A stretch of DNA of 64,000 nucleotides from an uncultured Bacteroides sp. (lineage in GTDB: Bacteria; Bacteroidota; Bacteroidia; Cytophagales; Cyclobacteriaceae), in NCBI GenBank assembly GCA_902168185.1, contig CABHOV010000064.1, positions 62,001 to 126,000 of the forward strand. Reading direction: 5' to 3'. Under the pieces are notes generated by a model, which was not told the origin of the DNA, did not search any database, and was given only the letters and a program-made list of their open reading frames with translations. Below are positions 46,832 through 55,562 of this stretch, in pieces. Position 1 is the first letter of the stretch, and the number at the start of each line of letters is the position of its first letter. A program made the position numbers and the translations under genes.

Positions 46832-47521
46832 GTGAGTAATCCGGTTATAGAAAAATCAACCCTCGAATTTTTAAAGAAACTTTCTGCGAATAACGATCGT
46901 GATTGGTTCAATGAGCATAAAACGCAATATGCGTTGGCCAAAGAAAATACAGAGCAGTTTATGGATGCTTTGATAGCAAGAATGAATGTGCACGATCAGC
47001 TTGAAACGCCATCCGGGAAAAAAAGTCTGTATCGTATTTATAGTGATGTCCGTTTCTCGAAAGATAAAGCTCTTTATAATCCAAGATTTTCCGGCTATCT
47101 AAGACGTAGCAAACCGTTGCTTCGCGGTGGATACTATATCCGTATCAAACCTGGTGATTCGCGTGTAGCCTGTGGTTTTGCTAATCCGAATGCAGATGAC
47201 TTGAAGAGAATTCGTGAAGATATTTCTAATAACTATGATGCATGGAAGAAGCTTCTTAACACGAAATCCATCAAGCAGAACTTTGGGCAAATGGAAGGTG
47301 AGCAGGTAAAGACTGCTCCCCGTGGATTTTCTACTGATGATCCTGCTATAGCGTTATTGCGCTATAAACAATTCTGGTTCGAGCGAAAGTTTACCGATCG
47401 TGAAGTAGCCTCACCTGACTTCCTAAAACAAGTGAATGATACCTATAAATCAATTCGCCCTTTTTTCAATTACATGAGTGAATTGTTAACAACGGATTCG
47501 AATGGAGAGTCTTTGTATTGA
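46832..47521 (+). CDS. DUF2461 family protein
   Basis: 229 residues with a GTG start at 46832. The family (TIGR02453) signatures are present: TLEFLKKLSANNDRDWFNEHKTQY (residues 9-32, in parts), YRIYSDVRFSKDKALYNPRFSGYLRR, GGYYIRIKPGDSRVACGFANP, TAPRGFSTDDPAIALLRYKQFW. The function of DUF2461 is unknown; proteins are cytoplasmic and widespread in Bacteroidota. It appears monocistronic. Confidence 0.9.
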   Translation: MSNPVIEKSTLEFLKKLSANNDRDWFNEHKTQYALAKENTEQFMDALIARMNVHDQLETPSGKKSLYRIYSDVRFSKDKALYNPRFSGYLRRSKPLLRGGYYIRIKPGDSRVACGFANPNADDLKRIREDISNNYDAWKKLLNTKSIKQNFGQMEGEQVKTAPRGFSTDDPAIALLRYKQFWFERKFTDREVASPDFLKQVNDTYKSIRPFFNYMSELLTTDSNGESLY

Positions 47522-47616
47522 GTAATCCTACAATCCTACATAAACATGTTGTAGTCACAACCCAGCCTCTATACGTCCGTTAGACGGAGCATTCCTTACG
47601 TTAGAAGTAAATTCGA

Positions 47617-48582
47617 ATGAAAACTCAGACCCTCTCGTACCGTGACGTTGTTTCTTTTTTTCAGCAAGTATCTGTTGATGATTCGCCCGGTTTTATGAAG
47701 CGTGTTTCGGGTGAACAACCCTGGGGTACACTGGAAGAAAGGATTCTGTCAGGCGACCATTACAGGTTTATGGAATACGCGGTTTGTCCTGCTGGAAATT
47801 TTCGTATGCAATACCAGGAAGAGCAAATGCCGAACAGTATAAATATATGTATAGCATTGCAGGGTGAGGTTGGTGTAACGTTGAAAGAGAGTGGCGTATC
47901 GGCAGTGTTAACGGGGTTGCGTCATCATTCCATGTATGCGTATGAGCAGGAATACGATTTGATTGTACGGAAGAATATACACGGCATACATATAGCGCTG
48001 GACCGTGAATACTACGCGAACCTTTTATGCGATAATGATCGGTGGACTGCATCACTGAAAGAAAAACTTCTAAGACGTGAGTTTGTGATGCATGGTGATG
48101 CCGCGCTTGAAAAGGAAATGCAGCAAGTGATTCGAACGATCAGTAATAATACGCTGAGCGGTAATTTGCGCAAGCTTTTGATCGAAGCAAAAATTTTGGA
48201 ATTGGTTGCATTACAAATCAGTCAGTTTATAGCATTAGAAAAAACGGGTGGTAACATTCCGAAGTTGAAGCGCAATGACATCGATACATTTCACGATTTG
48301 CGAATATATCTAGAGTCTCATTTTACAGAAGACTTGTCATTATCTGCGCTTTCGCGGATGTTCGGTCTGAATGAATTTAAGCTGAAGAAAGGTTTTAAAG
48401 ATTTGTTCCAATCAACTGTATTCGACTATATATATGATCTGCGCATGAATCATGCACATCATTTATTGATGGATCAGCGGAAATTTGTCAATGAGGTTGC
48501 CAGCGAAGTAGGCTATAAAAATCCAAATCATTTTTCTACCGCGTTCAAGCGGAAGTTTGGAGTTTGCCCGAGTGACATTTAA
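47617..48582 (+). CDS. AraC-family transcriptional regulator
   Basis: 321 residues. An N-terminal sensor (about 1-200) of unknown ligand is followed by a C-terminal double HTH (about 225-321): LSLSALSRMFGLNEFKLKKGFKDLF and VNEVASEVGYKNPNHFSTAFKRKFGVCPSDI. It resembles the YbtA/PchR-type regulators in having LKRNDI and KLKKGFK. It converges on paaC with a 41-bp gap. No target is evident. Confidence 0.9.
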   Translation: MKTQTLSYRDVVSFFQQVSVDDSPGFMKRVSGEQPWGTLEERILSGDHYRFMEYAVCPAGNFRMQYQEEQMPNSINICIALQGEVGVTLKESGVSAVLTGLRHHSMYAYEQEYDLIVRKNIHGIHIALDREYYANLLCDNDRWTASLKEKLLRREFVMHGDAALEKEMQQVIRTISNNTLSGNLRKLLIEAKILELVALQISQFIALEKTGGNIPKLKRNDIDTFHDLRIYLESHFTEDLSLSALSRMFGLNEFKLKKGFKDLFQSTVFDYIYDLRMNHAHHLLMDQRKFVNEVASEVGYKNPNHFSTAFKRKFGVCPSDI

Positions 48583-48623
48583 AGGGACTGCATGCGATAT
48601 ATACTATATCATCAATAGTCATT

Positions 48624-49373
48624 TTACCATTCTGCAGCGGGATCAATCTTAAACACTTCCGACATTTCGTCCAGCAGAGGCTGAAGATGTTCAGTATGTT
48701 GTCCGTTGCGGCCACCGATTACGGGAGTTACTATATGCCAGTCGGGAAGATGCAAGTTTGTTTGTTGTATAACGGCCTCTACTTTCAGAATCCAATTTCC
48801 TTTTAAAACCTTCTCACCCTCAAATATACCTTTGTCTATTAATTCTGCCTCGAAAGGAGATTCTTCAAAAATTCCCAGTGCATAGGGAAGCGTAAATTCC
48901 AGTGACTGCTGAAGCCTTGTAATACTCTCTTCGGTGGCGGTTCCAAGTTTTTTTATAAACGTGTTTGCGTGTAAGGTGTGGTATAGCAATTCTCCTTTGA
49001 TCTTTCGTGCTAGTTCTGCCAAAGGTTGAAACGATGATTGCGTAAGCATTTCAAAGCGGAGTGCTTCTGCAGTATCAAAAAGAAAATGACGGATTAAACT
49101 GAAGTCATATTCGCCATTCGGTAATTCTACCAGTATACAATTTTGGAATTGATTGGCATTGCGCATGAATGCAACCGTATCAGGTGCCTGCTCTCCGAGT
49201 TGTTGGAGAATCTGGTATAAAGCATAGCTCTGCCCGACTTTATCTTGGGCCATAGAAGAGAACGCTATATCTTCTTCAAGCAACGGACCGAAGCCTGTCC
49301 ACTCCGAATTACGATGTCCGAGTATGAGTTGATCATCGGCTAGTTTATATAGAAGTTCTTTTATAGCATCCAT
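48624..49373 (-). CDS. paaC: Phenylacetyl-CoA 1,2-epoxidase structural subunit PaaC
   Basis: 249 residues, ferritin-like helical fold. DDQLILGHRNSEWTGFGPLLEEDIAFSSMAQDKVGQSYALY and the C-terminal IGGRNGQHTEHLQPLLDEMSEVFKIDP are PaaC hallmarks. PaaC lacks a full diiron site and supports the catalytic PaaA in the epoxidase that turns phenylacetyl-CoA into ring-1,2-epoxyphenylacetyl-CoA. It is 11 bp after paaB. No paaD or paaE follows; the next gene is convergent. Confidence 0.92.
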   Translation of the reverse strand: MDAIKELLYKLADDQLILGHRNSEWTGFGPLLEEDIAFSSMAQDKVGQSYALYQILQQLGEQAPDTVAFMRNANQFQNCILVELPNGEYDFSLIRHFLFDTAEALRFEMLTQSSFQPLAELARKIKGELLYHTLHANTFIKKLGTATEESITRLQQSLEFTLPYALGIFEESPFEAELIDKGIFEGEKVLKGNWILKVEAVIQQTNLHLPDWHIVTPVIGGRNGQHTEHLQPLLDEMSEVFKIDPAAEW

Positions 49374-49384
49374 TTGAGTTACGG

Positions 49385-49993
49385 CTATGACTGGCGTTCA
49401 AGAAATGATTTTAATTTGTCGCCTCCTTTGTAATCAGAGGCATCGCGGAATTTTTTTTCCGGCAACGTGTTCCAAAGATCTTTTTCCTCCGGTGTAGTAA
49501 AACGTATTGTGTTTGTGCGGATGGCCCATACGTTGTATACCATTTTATCGCTGCTAAATTGTTGTTTCGCAATGAACATCGCTTCTTCCGGAGTAGAAGC
49601 TTCCACCGTTCCGATATGCTGATGTTGCTTGCCGCGTTTCAACAAGTGGTAAATTTCAAATGATGATTTAGTGTTGTTTTGTGTTGCGGATTCTTCGATT
49701 AAAGTATATACATTCTGGCTGCCTTCCGTTGTTGGTGATATATATACATCGCGCGTATCCGTAACATACAATGAGGTGCAGGTAAATCTTCGGGTAAATG
49801 TTTCTTTCGCCAATACATATGCCATCTCCAGGTCGGGTGCATGTACGGCACCTTCGTGTTGGAAGGGTTTTCCTTCTTTAGGTTGCACGAATACTTCAAA
49901 TGTACCAAACTGATCCAAAGCAGCTTTCGGTATTATATTCCCGGCAGTTCCTACAACCGGTAAACGATTTACTCTCGGATCAAGCGATTTCAC
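49385..49993 (-). CDS. paaB: PaaB with two tandem PaaB domains
   Basis: 202 residues, about twice the usual 95. The first unit (about 28-90) reads FGTFEVFVQPKEGKPFQHEG, HAPDLEMAYVLAKETFTRR and SLYVTDTRDVYIS; the second (about 111-195) reads SSFEIYHLLKRGKQHQHIG, VEASTPEEAMFIAKQQFSS and NVWAIRTNTIRFT, then the YKGGDKLKSF tail. Each has the PaaB order of strand, H-x-G and helix. PaaB bridges PaaAC units in the epoxidase. In this organism one chain may provide both PaaB positions of the complex. It is separated from paaA by 425 bp containing an opposite ORF. Confidence 0.88.
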   Translation of the reverse strand: MKSLDPRVNRLPVVGTAGNIIPKAALDQFGTFEVFVQPKEGKPFQHEGAVHAPDLEMAYVLAKETFTRRFTCTSLYVTDTRDVYISPTTEGSQNVYTLIEESATQNNTKSSFEIYHLLKRGKQHQHIGTVEASTPEEAMFIAKQQFSSDKMVYNVWAIRTNTIRFTTPEEKDLWNTLPEKKFRDASDYKGGDKLKSFLERQS

Positions 49994-50176
49994 TCTATTT
50001 ATATATTTAGTATACGCATTTTATTTCCTGATGCTCTTCTGACACTCGGTCATTCAGGCTGATTTTGCTCTTCACCGTCTCTATATTCCACTTCTCCATT
50101 GCATCAACCTTTCCTGTTTTTCCGGCTTTTTATAAAACTAATTCTTCTCTATTATCGTTGTTAAATTCCACCCACC

Positions 50177-50422
50177 ATGAAATACGTTGACTTCCTTATG
50201 GCGTTAGACTTGCTGTCGCGGTACTATCCGAAGTATCACTCGAACGAATTATTTCTACTGGCGGACGACATTTGGAAATGGATTAACAATGAATTACCGG
50301 AAGACAGCAGTGCACTGATTTATCTGAAGAGTCTCTATAGTTCTCCCACGGAAGCATTGTCGGCTGTATGGAAAGAGATCTTGCTGATTACCGGATCATT
50401 CGCGGCCTTTCGAAGGAATTAG
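50177..50422 (+). CDS. Small hypothetical protein between paaB and paaA, opposite strand
   Basis: 81 residues beginning [20 protein letters not shown]. Composition is protein-like: amphipathic helices, many Leu, Trp and Tyr, acidic middle ([16 protein letters not shown]). No family is recognised. Its TAG stop overlaps the TAA stop of paaA in the antisense direction (50420-50422 against 50419-50421). It could be real or a chance frame in the spacer; its length, start and position make it worth noting. If expressed it would oppose paaA read-through into paaB. Confidence 0.5.
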   Translation: MKYVDFLMALDLLSRYYPKYHSNELFLLADDIWKWINNELPEDSSALIYLKSLYSSPTEALSAVWKEILLITGSFAAFRRN

Positions 50423-51402
50423 GCAAGCGGCATTATATATGCAGCCTTCGGTGACTGTAAAGCAGTTCTCACCCACCTTCCTCTCTCTTCTGCAATCCGT
50501 CTTACTTCCAGTCGCTCTTTATTGCAAGGGCCATCGCCATTAATAACGCGTTTGAATTCTTCCCAGTCAGGTTCAGTATAGTCCCATCGGCCAGTCTCCT
50601 GATTCTTCTTTAGCTTTTCATCCGGTATAGTAAAGCCGAGTTCCCAGATCTTGGGTATATACATATCAAGAAATTGATTCCGCGTATCGTCATTCGTTGA
50701 CATCTTTACTTTCCATTTCATCAGCACTTGAGTGTGCGTTGAAATTCTATCAGCAGGTCCAAAGAAATGCATCATCGGAGTCCACCACCTATTGATCGCT
50801 TCCTGGAACATCTGTCGTTGTTGTGCTGTACCTGTTGCCAGGTATATAACACAATGATGTCCATATTTTAAATGAAAGGATTCTTCTGCGCAGATTCTTT
50901 CCAGCGCTCTGCAATACGGGCCGTAACTTCCTTTCGCATTCGCGAGTTGATTAACGATAGCACCGGCATCTACCAGCCAGGAAATGAAACAAGCATCAGC
51001 CCAGGTATAGGCAGGATAATTAAAGATGTTCGAATACTTTGATTTACCAGAGATGAGATCATCGATCATGGCTTCGCGCGATTTACCTAAAGTCTCTGCT
51101 GCACTATAAAGAAGTTGAGCATGGCCTACTTCGTCCTGCACTTTGGCCATGAGGGCAAGCTTTCGTTTGAAACCGGGAGCTCGTGTAATCCAGGTTCCTT
51201 CCGGCAACGCTCCAATGATTTCGCTATGCGCATGCTGTTCAATCATGCGGATCAATTGCTTGCGATATAGCTGCGGCATCCAGTCGACAGGCTCAATCTT
51301 TTCTCCGCGATCGATGCGTGCTTCAAACGCAGCAAGTTTTACTGGATCTTCCTGAAGACTTTCAGTTTGAATTCCTTCGAATGTATTACCTCCACCGTAC
51401 AT
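50419..51402 (-). CDS. paaA: Phenylacetyl-CoA 1,2-epoxidase catalytic subunit PaaA
   Basis: 327 residues. Diiron-site segments are visible: [36 protein letters not shown] and [15 protein letters not shown] (ExxH), with the C-terminal [17 protein letters not shown] and RVKEER-like tail. It oxidises phenylacetyl-CoA to the ring epoxide, the first committed step of the aerobic CoA-dependent phenylacetate pathway. The start at 51402 is preceded by a large imperfect stem-loop and, further up, the TetR gene on the same strand. Confidence 0.94.
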   Translation of the reverse strand: MYGGGNTFEGIQTESLQEDPVKLAAFEARIDRGEKIEPVDWMPQLYRKQLIRMIEQHAHSEIIGALPEGTWITRAPGFKRKLALMAKVQDEVGHAQLLYSAAETLGKSREAMIDDLISGKSKYSNIFNYPAYTWADACFISWLVDAGAIVNQLANAKGSYGPYCRALERICAEESFHLKYGHHCVIYLATGTAQQRQMFQEAINRWWTPMMHFFGPADRISTHTQVLMKWKVKMSTNDDTRNQFLDMYIPKIWELGFTIPDEKLKKNQETGRWDYTEPDWEEFKRVINGDGPCNKERLEVRRIAEERGRWVRTALQSPKAAYIMPLA

Positions 51403-51420
51403 AGCTATAGCCGTTAGGCA

Positions 51421-51488
51421 TTAATCGTTTATCCGTTAATAGTTAACCGTTATCTGCACCGTAGTTATCGGATACACATAACGATTAA
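51421..51488. repeat. Interrupted inverted repeat upstream of paaA
   Basis: TTAATCGTT (51421-51429) pairs with AACGATTAA (51480-51488), and ATCCG (51431-51435) with CGGAT near 51469-51473. The interior is rich in GTTAA/CGTTA words. It starts 19 bp upstream of the paaA ATG, between paaA and tetR, so an operator or 5'-UTR structure is likely. Confidence 0.6.
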
Positions 51489-51551
51489 CCCATAACAGCA
51501 AAAGCTATTTACGATTAAAAAATGTTAATACAAACGATTGTTAGTCGAAAA

Positions 51552-52163
51552 TTAGTCGTTTTTCTTTAAGCCGTTCACGAGCATGTCGGCGAGTTGAAAG
51601 CCGAGTTGTGAAGGGTCGATAGCCGAACCCGGATCATACCACATTGGCATCCAGTTCAGGGAAGAAAACAGCGTCATAACGGCAAGCTTCTTATCAATCG
51701 AGTCCTTAAACTCTTTGGTTTGAACGCCTTGCTCAATGATGCTTTTAAAGCGGTTGATGTAGTTGATGCGCATGAGCAAAAAATCGCGCAGGTAAGGCTG
51801 GCTTAAATGCCGGTGCTCATTCATGAATACGGCAGACGCTGTAAGGTCTTTCGCCATAACCTGGATGTGACCTATAATTCCATTGCGAAGTTTCTCACTG
51901 GCAGATATATCTTTTTTACTTTCAACTTCCGCTAGTGATTTTTGAAATTCAGCAGCCATGTCGAAACACAAGCTTCTAAGAATTTCTTCTTTTGATTTAA
52001 TGTGTGAATACAAACTGGCAGCTTCGATACCCAGCAGGTGGGCAAGATCACGCATCGAAGCTGCAGCATAACCTTTCTCTTTAAAAAGTTCTGCTGCTTT
52101 TCTGATTACTTGTTCTTTCCTCGATAAGTTTGAAATGGCTTCACTCATAGTTTCAATCGACAA
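51552..52163 (-). CDS. TetR/AcrR-family regulator, probable control of paa genes
   Basis: 203 residues. The N-terminal HTH (about 15-65) reads VIRKAAELFKEKGYAAASMRDLAHLLGIEAASLYSHIKSKEEILRSL (in pieces), followed by a ligand-binding helical domain with GLKK at the end. It is encoded upstream of paaA on the same strand with a 149-bp gap containing the inverted repeat. TetR proteins such as PaaR regulate phenylacetate genes by releasing DNA when phenylacetyl-CoA binds; the assignment here is from position. Confidence 0.88.
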   Translation of the reverse strand: MSIETMSEAISNLSRKEQVIRKAAELFKEKGYAAASMRDLAHLLGIEAASLYSHIKSKEEILRSLCFDMAAEFQKSLAEVESKKDISASEKLRNGIIGHIQVMAKDLTASAVFMNEHRHLSQPYLRDFLLMRINYINRFKSIIEQGVQTKEFKDSIDKKLAVMTLFSSLNWMPMWYDPGSAIDPSQLGFQLADMLVNGLKKND

Positions 52164-52281
52164 TTACCTTAAAGTTACGGAATATCAATTCCCCTTAAAA
52201 GTAGTATTAGAAATTATGCAGTGAAAGGAAGTAAAAGAAAAATACAAAGTAATTTCAAGTAACGAGTGTTAGTTATATATA

Positions 52282-52318
52282 ACAAGTCCGAAAGTGTGTA
52301 TTATACTTTCGGACTTGT
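52282..52318 (-). terminator. 14-bp perfect hairpin terminator
   Basis: ACAAGTCCGAAAGT (52282-52295) and ACTTTCGGACTTGT (52305-52318) form a perfect stem with a 9-nt loop. It follows the stop of the beta-barrel gene on the minus strand and separates that operon from tetR. Confidence 0.85.
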
Positions 52319-52333
52319 GTAAATAGTACGCTA

Positions 52334-53326
52334 TTAAAAAATCACACCAAAGCTAAAGGCATTAAGTTTAGGACCTTTACCTTCTTCAAACAGTTCGTTG
52401 ATGTCGTAATTAAAAAAGAGATCCGTAGAGCGATAGCCTATCTGCAGTCGTGCACCATAGCGCAGGTTGTTCAGATAGAAGCTGTCGCGATCTTTATCTT
52501 TCTCACGATCGCCATCATCTTTATATACCAGTTTAGAATGACTTGATATTCTATAACCTATGTATGGACCAATGCCTATACGGAATGAATTACCATCGCC
52601 TTCCCATAAGCGTGACTTGCGACTGTTGTCACCAAAATCTATAACGGGTATAAGCGATGCAGTGACATACGATGCGGTTAATTTACTCTTTACAAAATCT
52701 ACATCGCGTGTATCTTGAACAAACTGTACTCCATCATCAGTTTTCTGAATAAGAATGTTGTCTTCCTGAAATTTGAAATTATACCAGTTGACACCAAGTC
52801 CCCATTCGAGGAAAAACTTTTTGCCTAGTCTTGACCGTTGTATAGAAGACATGCCTACATACCAGGAGCCCCAAGGACGCACAGAATAGTTTGCATTGCT
52901 CGAAGGAAAACTTCCATCTTCCAGATAGTTATTTGTACCGAGCTCGAAGTTGAACGATTGCCATGTACGACCCCAGTGTCTGCTGTTGCGAACATCTACA
53001 TGCCAGTCATTATCATCGCTATCATGATCGTGATCTTTATCATCGCCCTCACGTGTCCAATATACTTCTTCACTATCGCCTTCTTTGCGCGTAGTATCTC
53101 TTTGTGCAAGAGCAGTGGTGTCGTTGTTCTCAAGCTTGGTGAGTATATTTTTGAAGAGCTCATTGTAATTATAGTTCTTGAGCACTTCCAGGTCTTTACG
53201 ATCTTGTATCGTAAAGATTACACGACTCGTTTTGCCTAACTCTACAATCACGGTATCGCTTTTCTCCTGCGCTTTTACAGTGATGGTGAGTAATGTTATA
53301 GCTGCTATTAGAAATGTTTTTTTCAT
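52334..53326 (-). CDS. Outer-membrane beta-barrel protein with acidic His/Asp segment
   Basis: Start placed at the ATG at 53326 (MKKTFLIAAITLLTITVKAQ, a clean signal peptide), 7 bp after the preceding stop; the frame opens at 53359. About 330 residues. A periplasmic N-terminal part includes a very acidic stretch (GDDKDHDHDSDDNDWHVD) that may bind metal ions. The rest is beta-strand rich (FNFELGTNNYLEDG, WYVGMSSIQR, FFLEWGLGVNWYNF, YGARLQIGYR) and ends LNAFSFGVIF with terminal Phe, as outer-membrane barrels do. It is the last gene of the sigma/anti-sigma operon. Confidence 0.8.
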   Translation of the reverse strand: MKKTFLIAAITLLTITVKAQEKSDTVIVELGKTSRVIFTIQDRKDLEVLKNYNYNELFKNILTKLENNDTTALAQRDTTRKEGDSEEVYWTREGDDKDHDHDSDDNDWHVDVRNSRHWGRTWQSFNFELGTNNYLEDGSFPSSNANYSVRPWGSWYVGMSSIQRSRLGKKFFLEWGLGVNWYNFKFQEDNILIQKTDDGVQFVQDTRDVDFVKSKLTASYVTASLIPVIDFGDNSRKSRLWEGDGNSFRIGIGPYIGYRISSHSKLVYKDDGDREKDKDRDSFYLNNLRYGARLQIGYRSTDLFFNYDINELFEEGKGPKLNAFSFGVIF

Positions 53327-53333
53327 ACTTGAT

Positions 53334-54125
53334 TTACTTGTTTTGTCCACGTTTTTCATTTTTAAAATTCAGCGCCAGAATTTCATTTTTCTTCTGCCGT
53401 AGTTCACCAACAGGGTCTTGATTATTTTTAAGATCCTGTGCTTTCTTCAGCAGCTTCTTAAACGTAGATGGTTTCTCTTCATCATCGGTTGCTTCACCTG
53501 AAACATTTTTATTTAAATAGCTATTTGTCTCCTCTGCACTAAACACAAGGGTGATGCTTGATTGTGTAAGAACTACACGTTCTTGCTGCGCAATGACAAC
53601 GTCTGTAGTTTCTGCATGAGAAGGTTCAGCTATTTTTTCTTGAGGTACTTCTGTTTCAGCGAAACGCTCTTGTGTTGCTTCGGTTGGTGAAGTAGAAACC
53701 GGAGGTATATACTTTTCTTCTCTTTTTATTTTATTATCAGTTTTTTGTTCGATCGAAGGCGCTACTTTTTTCAAAGGGGTAACTGCATCCGTTTTTTGTG
53801 ATTGATTGATTACAGGGTCGACAGCTTGTTGTGGAATTATATCCGGAGCCTCCTCTTTTGCAGGAGAAGTTGTTGATGGTATAGATTCACTCTTGCGTGC
53901 TATACTAGAAGGCGAAGGAGATATAGTATTGTTTCTTGTTGAAGACCAAAGTATATATCCGGCTACAGCCAGCAGTAAAAGTGAGGCAGCCACTTTCCAC
54001 CACAAACCACGTTTGCTATTTTTTTTATCAAGGCCGGCTTCAATTCTATCCCACGCGCTTGCTGGAGCAAGCTTTGAAAAATCTTCGAGTTTTTCACGAA
54101 ACAATTTGTCAGGTTGCTGATTCAT
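53334..54125 (-). CDS. Single-pass membrane protein, putative anti-sigma factor
   Basis: 263 residues. A cytoplasmic N-terminus (1-38: FREKLEDFSKLAPASAWDRIEAGLDKK) is followed by one TM helix (about 42-60) and a long Pro/Ser/Thr/Glu-rich periplasmic tail without a domain. The N-terminal motif DFSKLAPASAWDRIEA recurs in Bacteroidota genes following ECF sigma factors. It overlaps the sigma gene by 17 nt. Function is inferred from position and topology. Confidence 0.75.
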   Translation of the reverse strand: MNQQPDKLFREKLEDFSKLAPASAWDRIEAGLDKKNSKRGLWWKVAASLLLLAVAGYILWSSTRNNTISPSPSSIARKSESIPSTTSPAKEEAPDIIPQQAVDPVINQSQKTDAVTPLKKVAPSIEQKTDNKIKREEKYIPPVSTSPTEATQERFAETEVPQEKIAEPSHAETTDVVIAQQERVVLTQSSITLVFSAEETNSYLNKNVSGEATDDEEKPSTFKKLLKKAQDLKNNQDPVGELRQKKNEILALNFKNEKRGQNK

Positions 54126-54696
54126 CGTTGCTTATTTTTTGATTCGACATCCAGTCGTGTTCTGTTAATTTTTTTTGAAGGTATACACGTGCTCTGCTCA
54201 ATTGCGATTTAGACGTGTTCTCGCTGATCCCCAGTTGCTCTGCTATTTCTTTATGCGAGTACCCATCGATAGCATACAAGTTGAAAACAATTCGATATCC
54301 GGCAGGGAGTTCCTGGATGATGTTAAGAAGATCTTCTGTTTCGAGGTGGTCGCTCAGGTTATCGTAATCCGGTTCGCGGTCTGCTTGTTCGAGTTCTGTT
54401 TCTAGGTACATCGACCGGTTCCTGCGCAGGTGGGTAAGTGATTCGTTCACTACTATTCGTCTGATCCACCCCTCAAAACTTCCCTCACTCTTAAACTGAT
54501 CAATCTTATCGAATACTTTCATGAACGCTGTTACCAGGATATCTTCAGCCTCCATTGAATCTTTGACATACCGGTAGCAGAGTCCATACATTTTGGACGA
54601 GTAAGTTTCATAAAGGCGTTTCTGAGCGCTTCTGTCGCGCTTCATACACCCTTCAATCAACTCATTTTCTTCGGCCCGGTAAATCTTTAATTCCAT
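54109..54696 (-). CDS. ECF-type RNA polymerase sigma factor
   Basis: 195 residues. Region 2 (about 20-95: YETYSSKMYGLCYRYVKDSMEAEDILVTAFMKVF in segments, WIRRIVVNESLTHLRR) and region 4 (about 125-180: LPAGYRIVFNLYAIDGYSHKEIAEQLGISENTSKSQLSRAR in segments) are clear. It leads an operon with the putative anti-sigma and barrel genes. A TAGCTTTG box reads 11 bp upstream on the minus strand, which would leave a near-leaderless transcript. Confidence 0.93.
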   Translation of the reverse strand: MELKIYRAEENELIEGCMKRDRSAQKRLYETYSSKMYGLCYRYVKDSMEAEDILVTAFMKVFDKIDQFKSEGSFEGWIRRIVVNESLTHLRRNRSMYLETELEQADREPDYDNLSDHLETEDLLNIIQELPAGYRIVFNLYAIDGYSHKEIAEQLGISENTSKSQLSRARVYLQKKLTEHDWMSNQKISNDESAT

Positions 54697-54706
54697 TTAA
54701 ACGATT

Positions 54707-54714
54707 CAAAGCTA
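54707..54714 (-). promoter_or_regulatory. Possible -7 box (TAGCTTTG) for the ECF sigma operon
   Basis: CAAAGCTA on the plus strand is TAGCTTTG on the minus strand, fitting TAnnTTTG. It lies only 11 bp upstream of the sigma start codon and no -33 TTTG is evident, so it is weak. Confidence 0.35.
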
Positions 54715-54849
54715 AGATGCTTATACGGCCGTAAGGGTTGCGTGGGGTTAAAAATATTTGCTTAAACGCTGCACGGTATAGCAAAAGGTTGAGACAGCAG
54801 AAGGATACTATTCTGAGAGCCGTTATGGAAATGAAGAGTTCAGGAGAAA

Positions 54850-55287
54850 TTAATACGCTGCCTGGTAATCCACCGTAAGGGTGATCCAGGAATATTTTCG
54901 TGGCTTTACGGTAATACAATTGATGCAGCCGTTGCCGTCATACAAGTTGGCGAAGAGCCCTTTGTCCTCTTTAACAAAGACGGAATATTTTCCTTCAGGT
55001 AATTTTACTTTGAAAGATCCATCGGCACTACTTAAAACTTTTGCCACCATTGTTGTTTGGATTTCAGAAAAGAAACCGTCTTGCTGTGTTGCATCTTCTA
55101 AGGTCGCGGCGTTGTATATATAAATTTCGCGCACGATACCTTGCTGCGGAGTTTTAGCTTTTTCGGGAATGGGTATAGGCATTTGATCTCCGCTAACCCA
55201 GAAGACCTGGCCTTGGATGCCTTGCCTCTGCGCCTGTACCGTTCCGAGTAAACTTATCAATGTGATGAGCAGGATGAGTTTTCTCAT
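54850..55287 (-). CDS. Small secreted carboxypeptidase-regulatory-like protein
   Basis: 145 residues. The signal peptide ends GTVQAQ. The mature part is one beta-sandwich: GIQGQVFWVSGDQMP, VAKVLSSADGSFKVKLPEGKYSVFVKED, DGNGCINCITV. The DGSFKVKLPEGKYSVFVK motif is that of carboxypeptidase-regulatory/CNA-B-like domains. The Cys pair CINC could form a disulfide or bind a metal. No partner is evident. Confidence 0.75.
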   Translation of the reverse strand: MRKLILLITLISLLGTVQAQRQGIQGQVFWVSGDQMPIPIPEKAKTPQQGIVREIYIYNAATLEDATQQDGFFSEIQTTMVAKVLSSADGSFKVKLPEGKYSVFVKEDKGLFANLYDGNGCINCITVKPRKYSWITLTVDYQAAY

Positions 55288-55506
55288 ATACCTAATTTAC
55301 AAAAAATCCATTTAAAAGTTATTGTCGCCTTCGAGATTTATTGGCGTTTACACAGAATTGTAATGCCACCTAAATTTGCAAAGCAAACAATTACTTTCAG
55401 AAAGAATTAGATGATCAGGCAAACTAAGTAGACTAGTACTATTAATAAAAAGATGATCATGGTATAGGGGGATTTGAGGTTTAGACATCTATTGTTTTAT
55501 GCAGGT

Positions 55507-55531
55507 GTGAGGGAGTGTGCTGCTCCCTCAC
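55507..55531 (-). terminator. Hairpin after the PspC-domain gene
   Basis: GTGAGGGAG (55507-55515) and CTCCCTCAC (55523-55531) form a 9-bp GC-rich stem with a 7-nt loop, about 30 bp past the stop at 55563. No T tract follows; probable terminator. The other 220 bp up to 55287 show nothing recognisable. Confidence 0.6.
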
Positions 55532-55562
55532 TACTACACATAATATGAGATACTATACTTTG

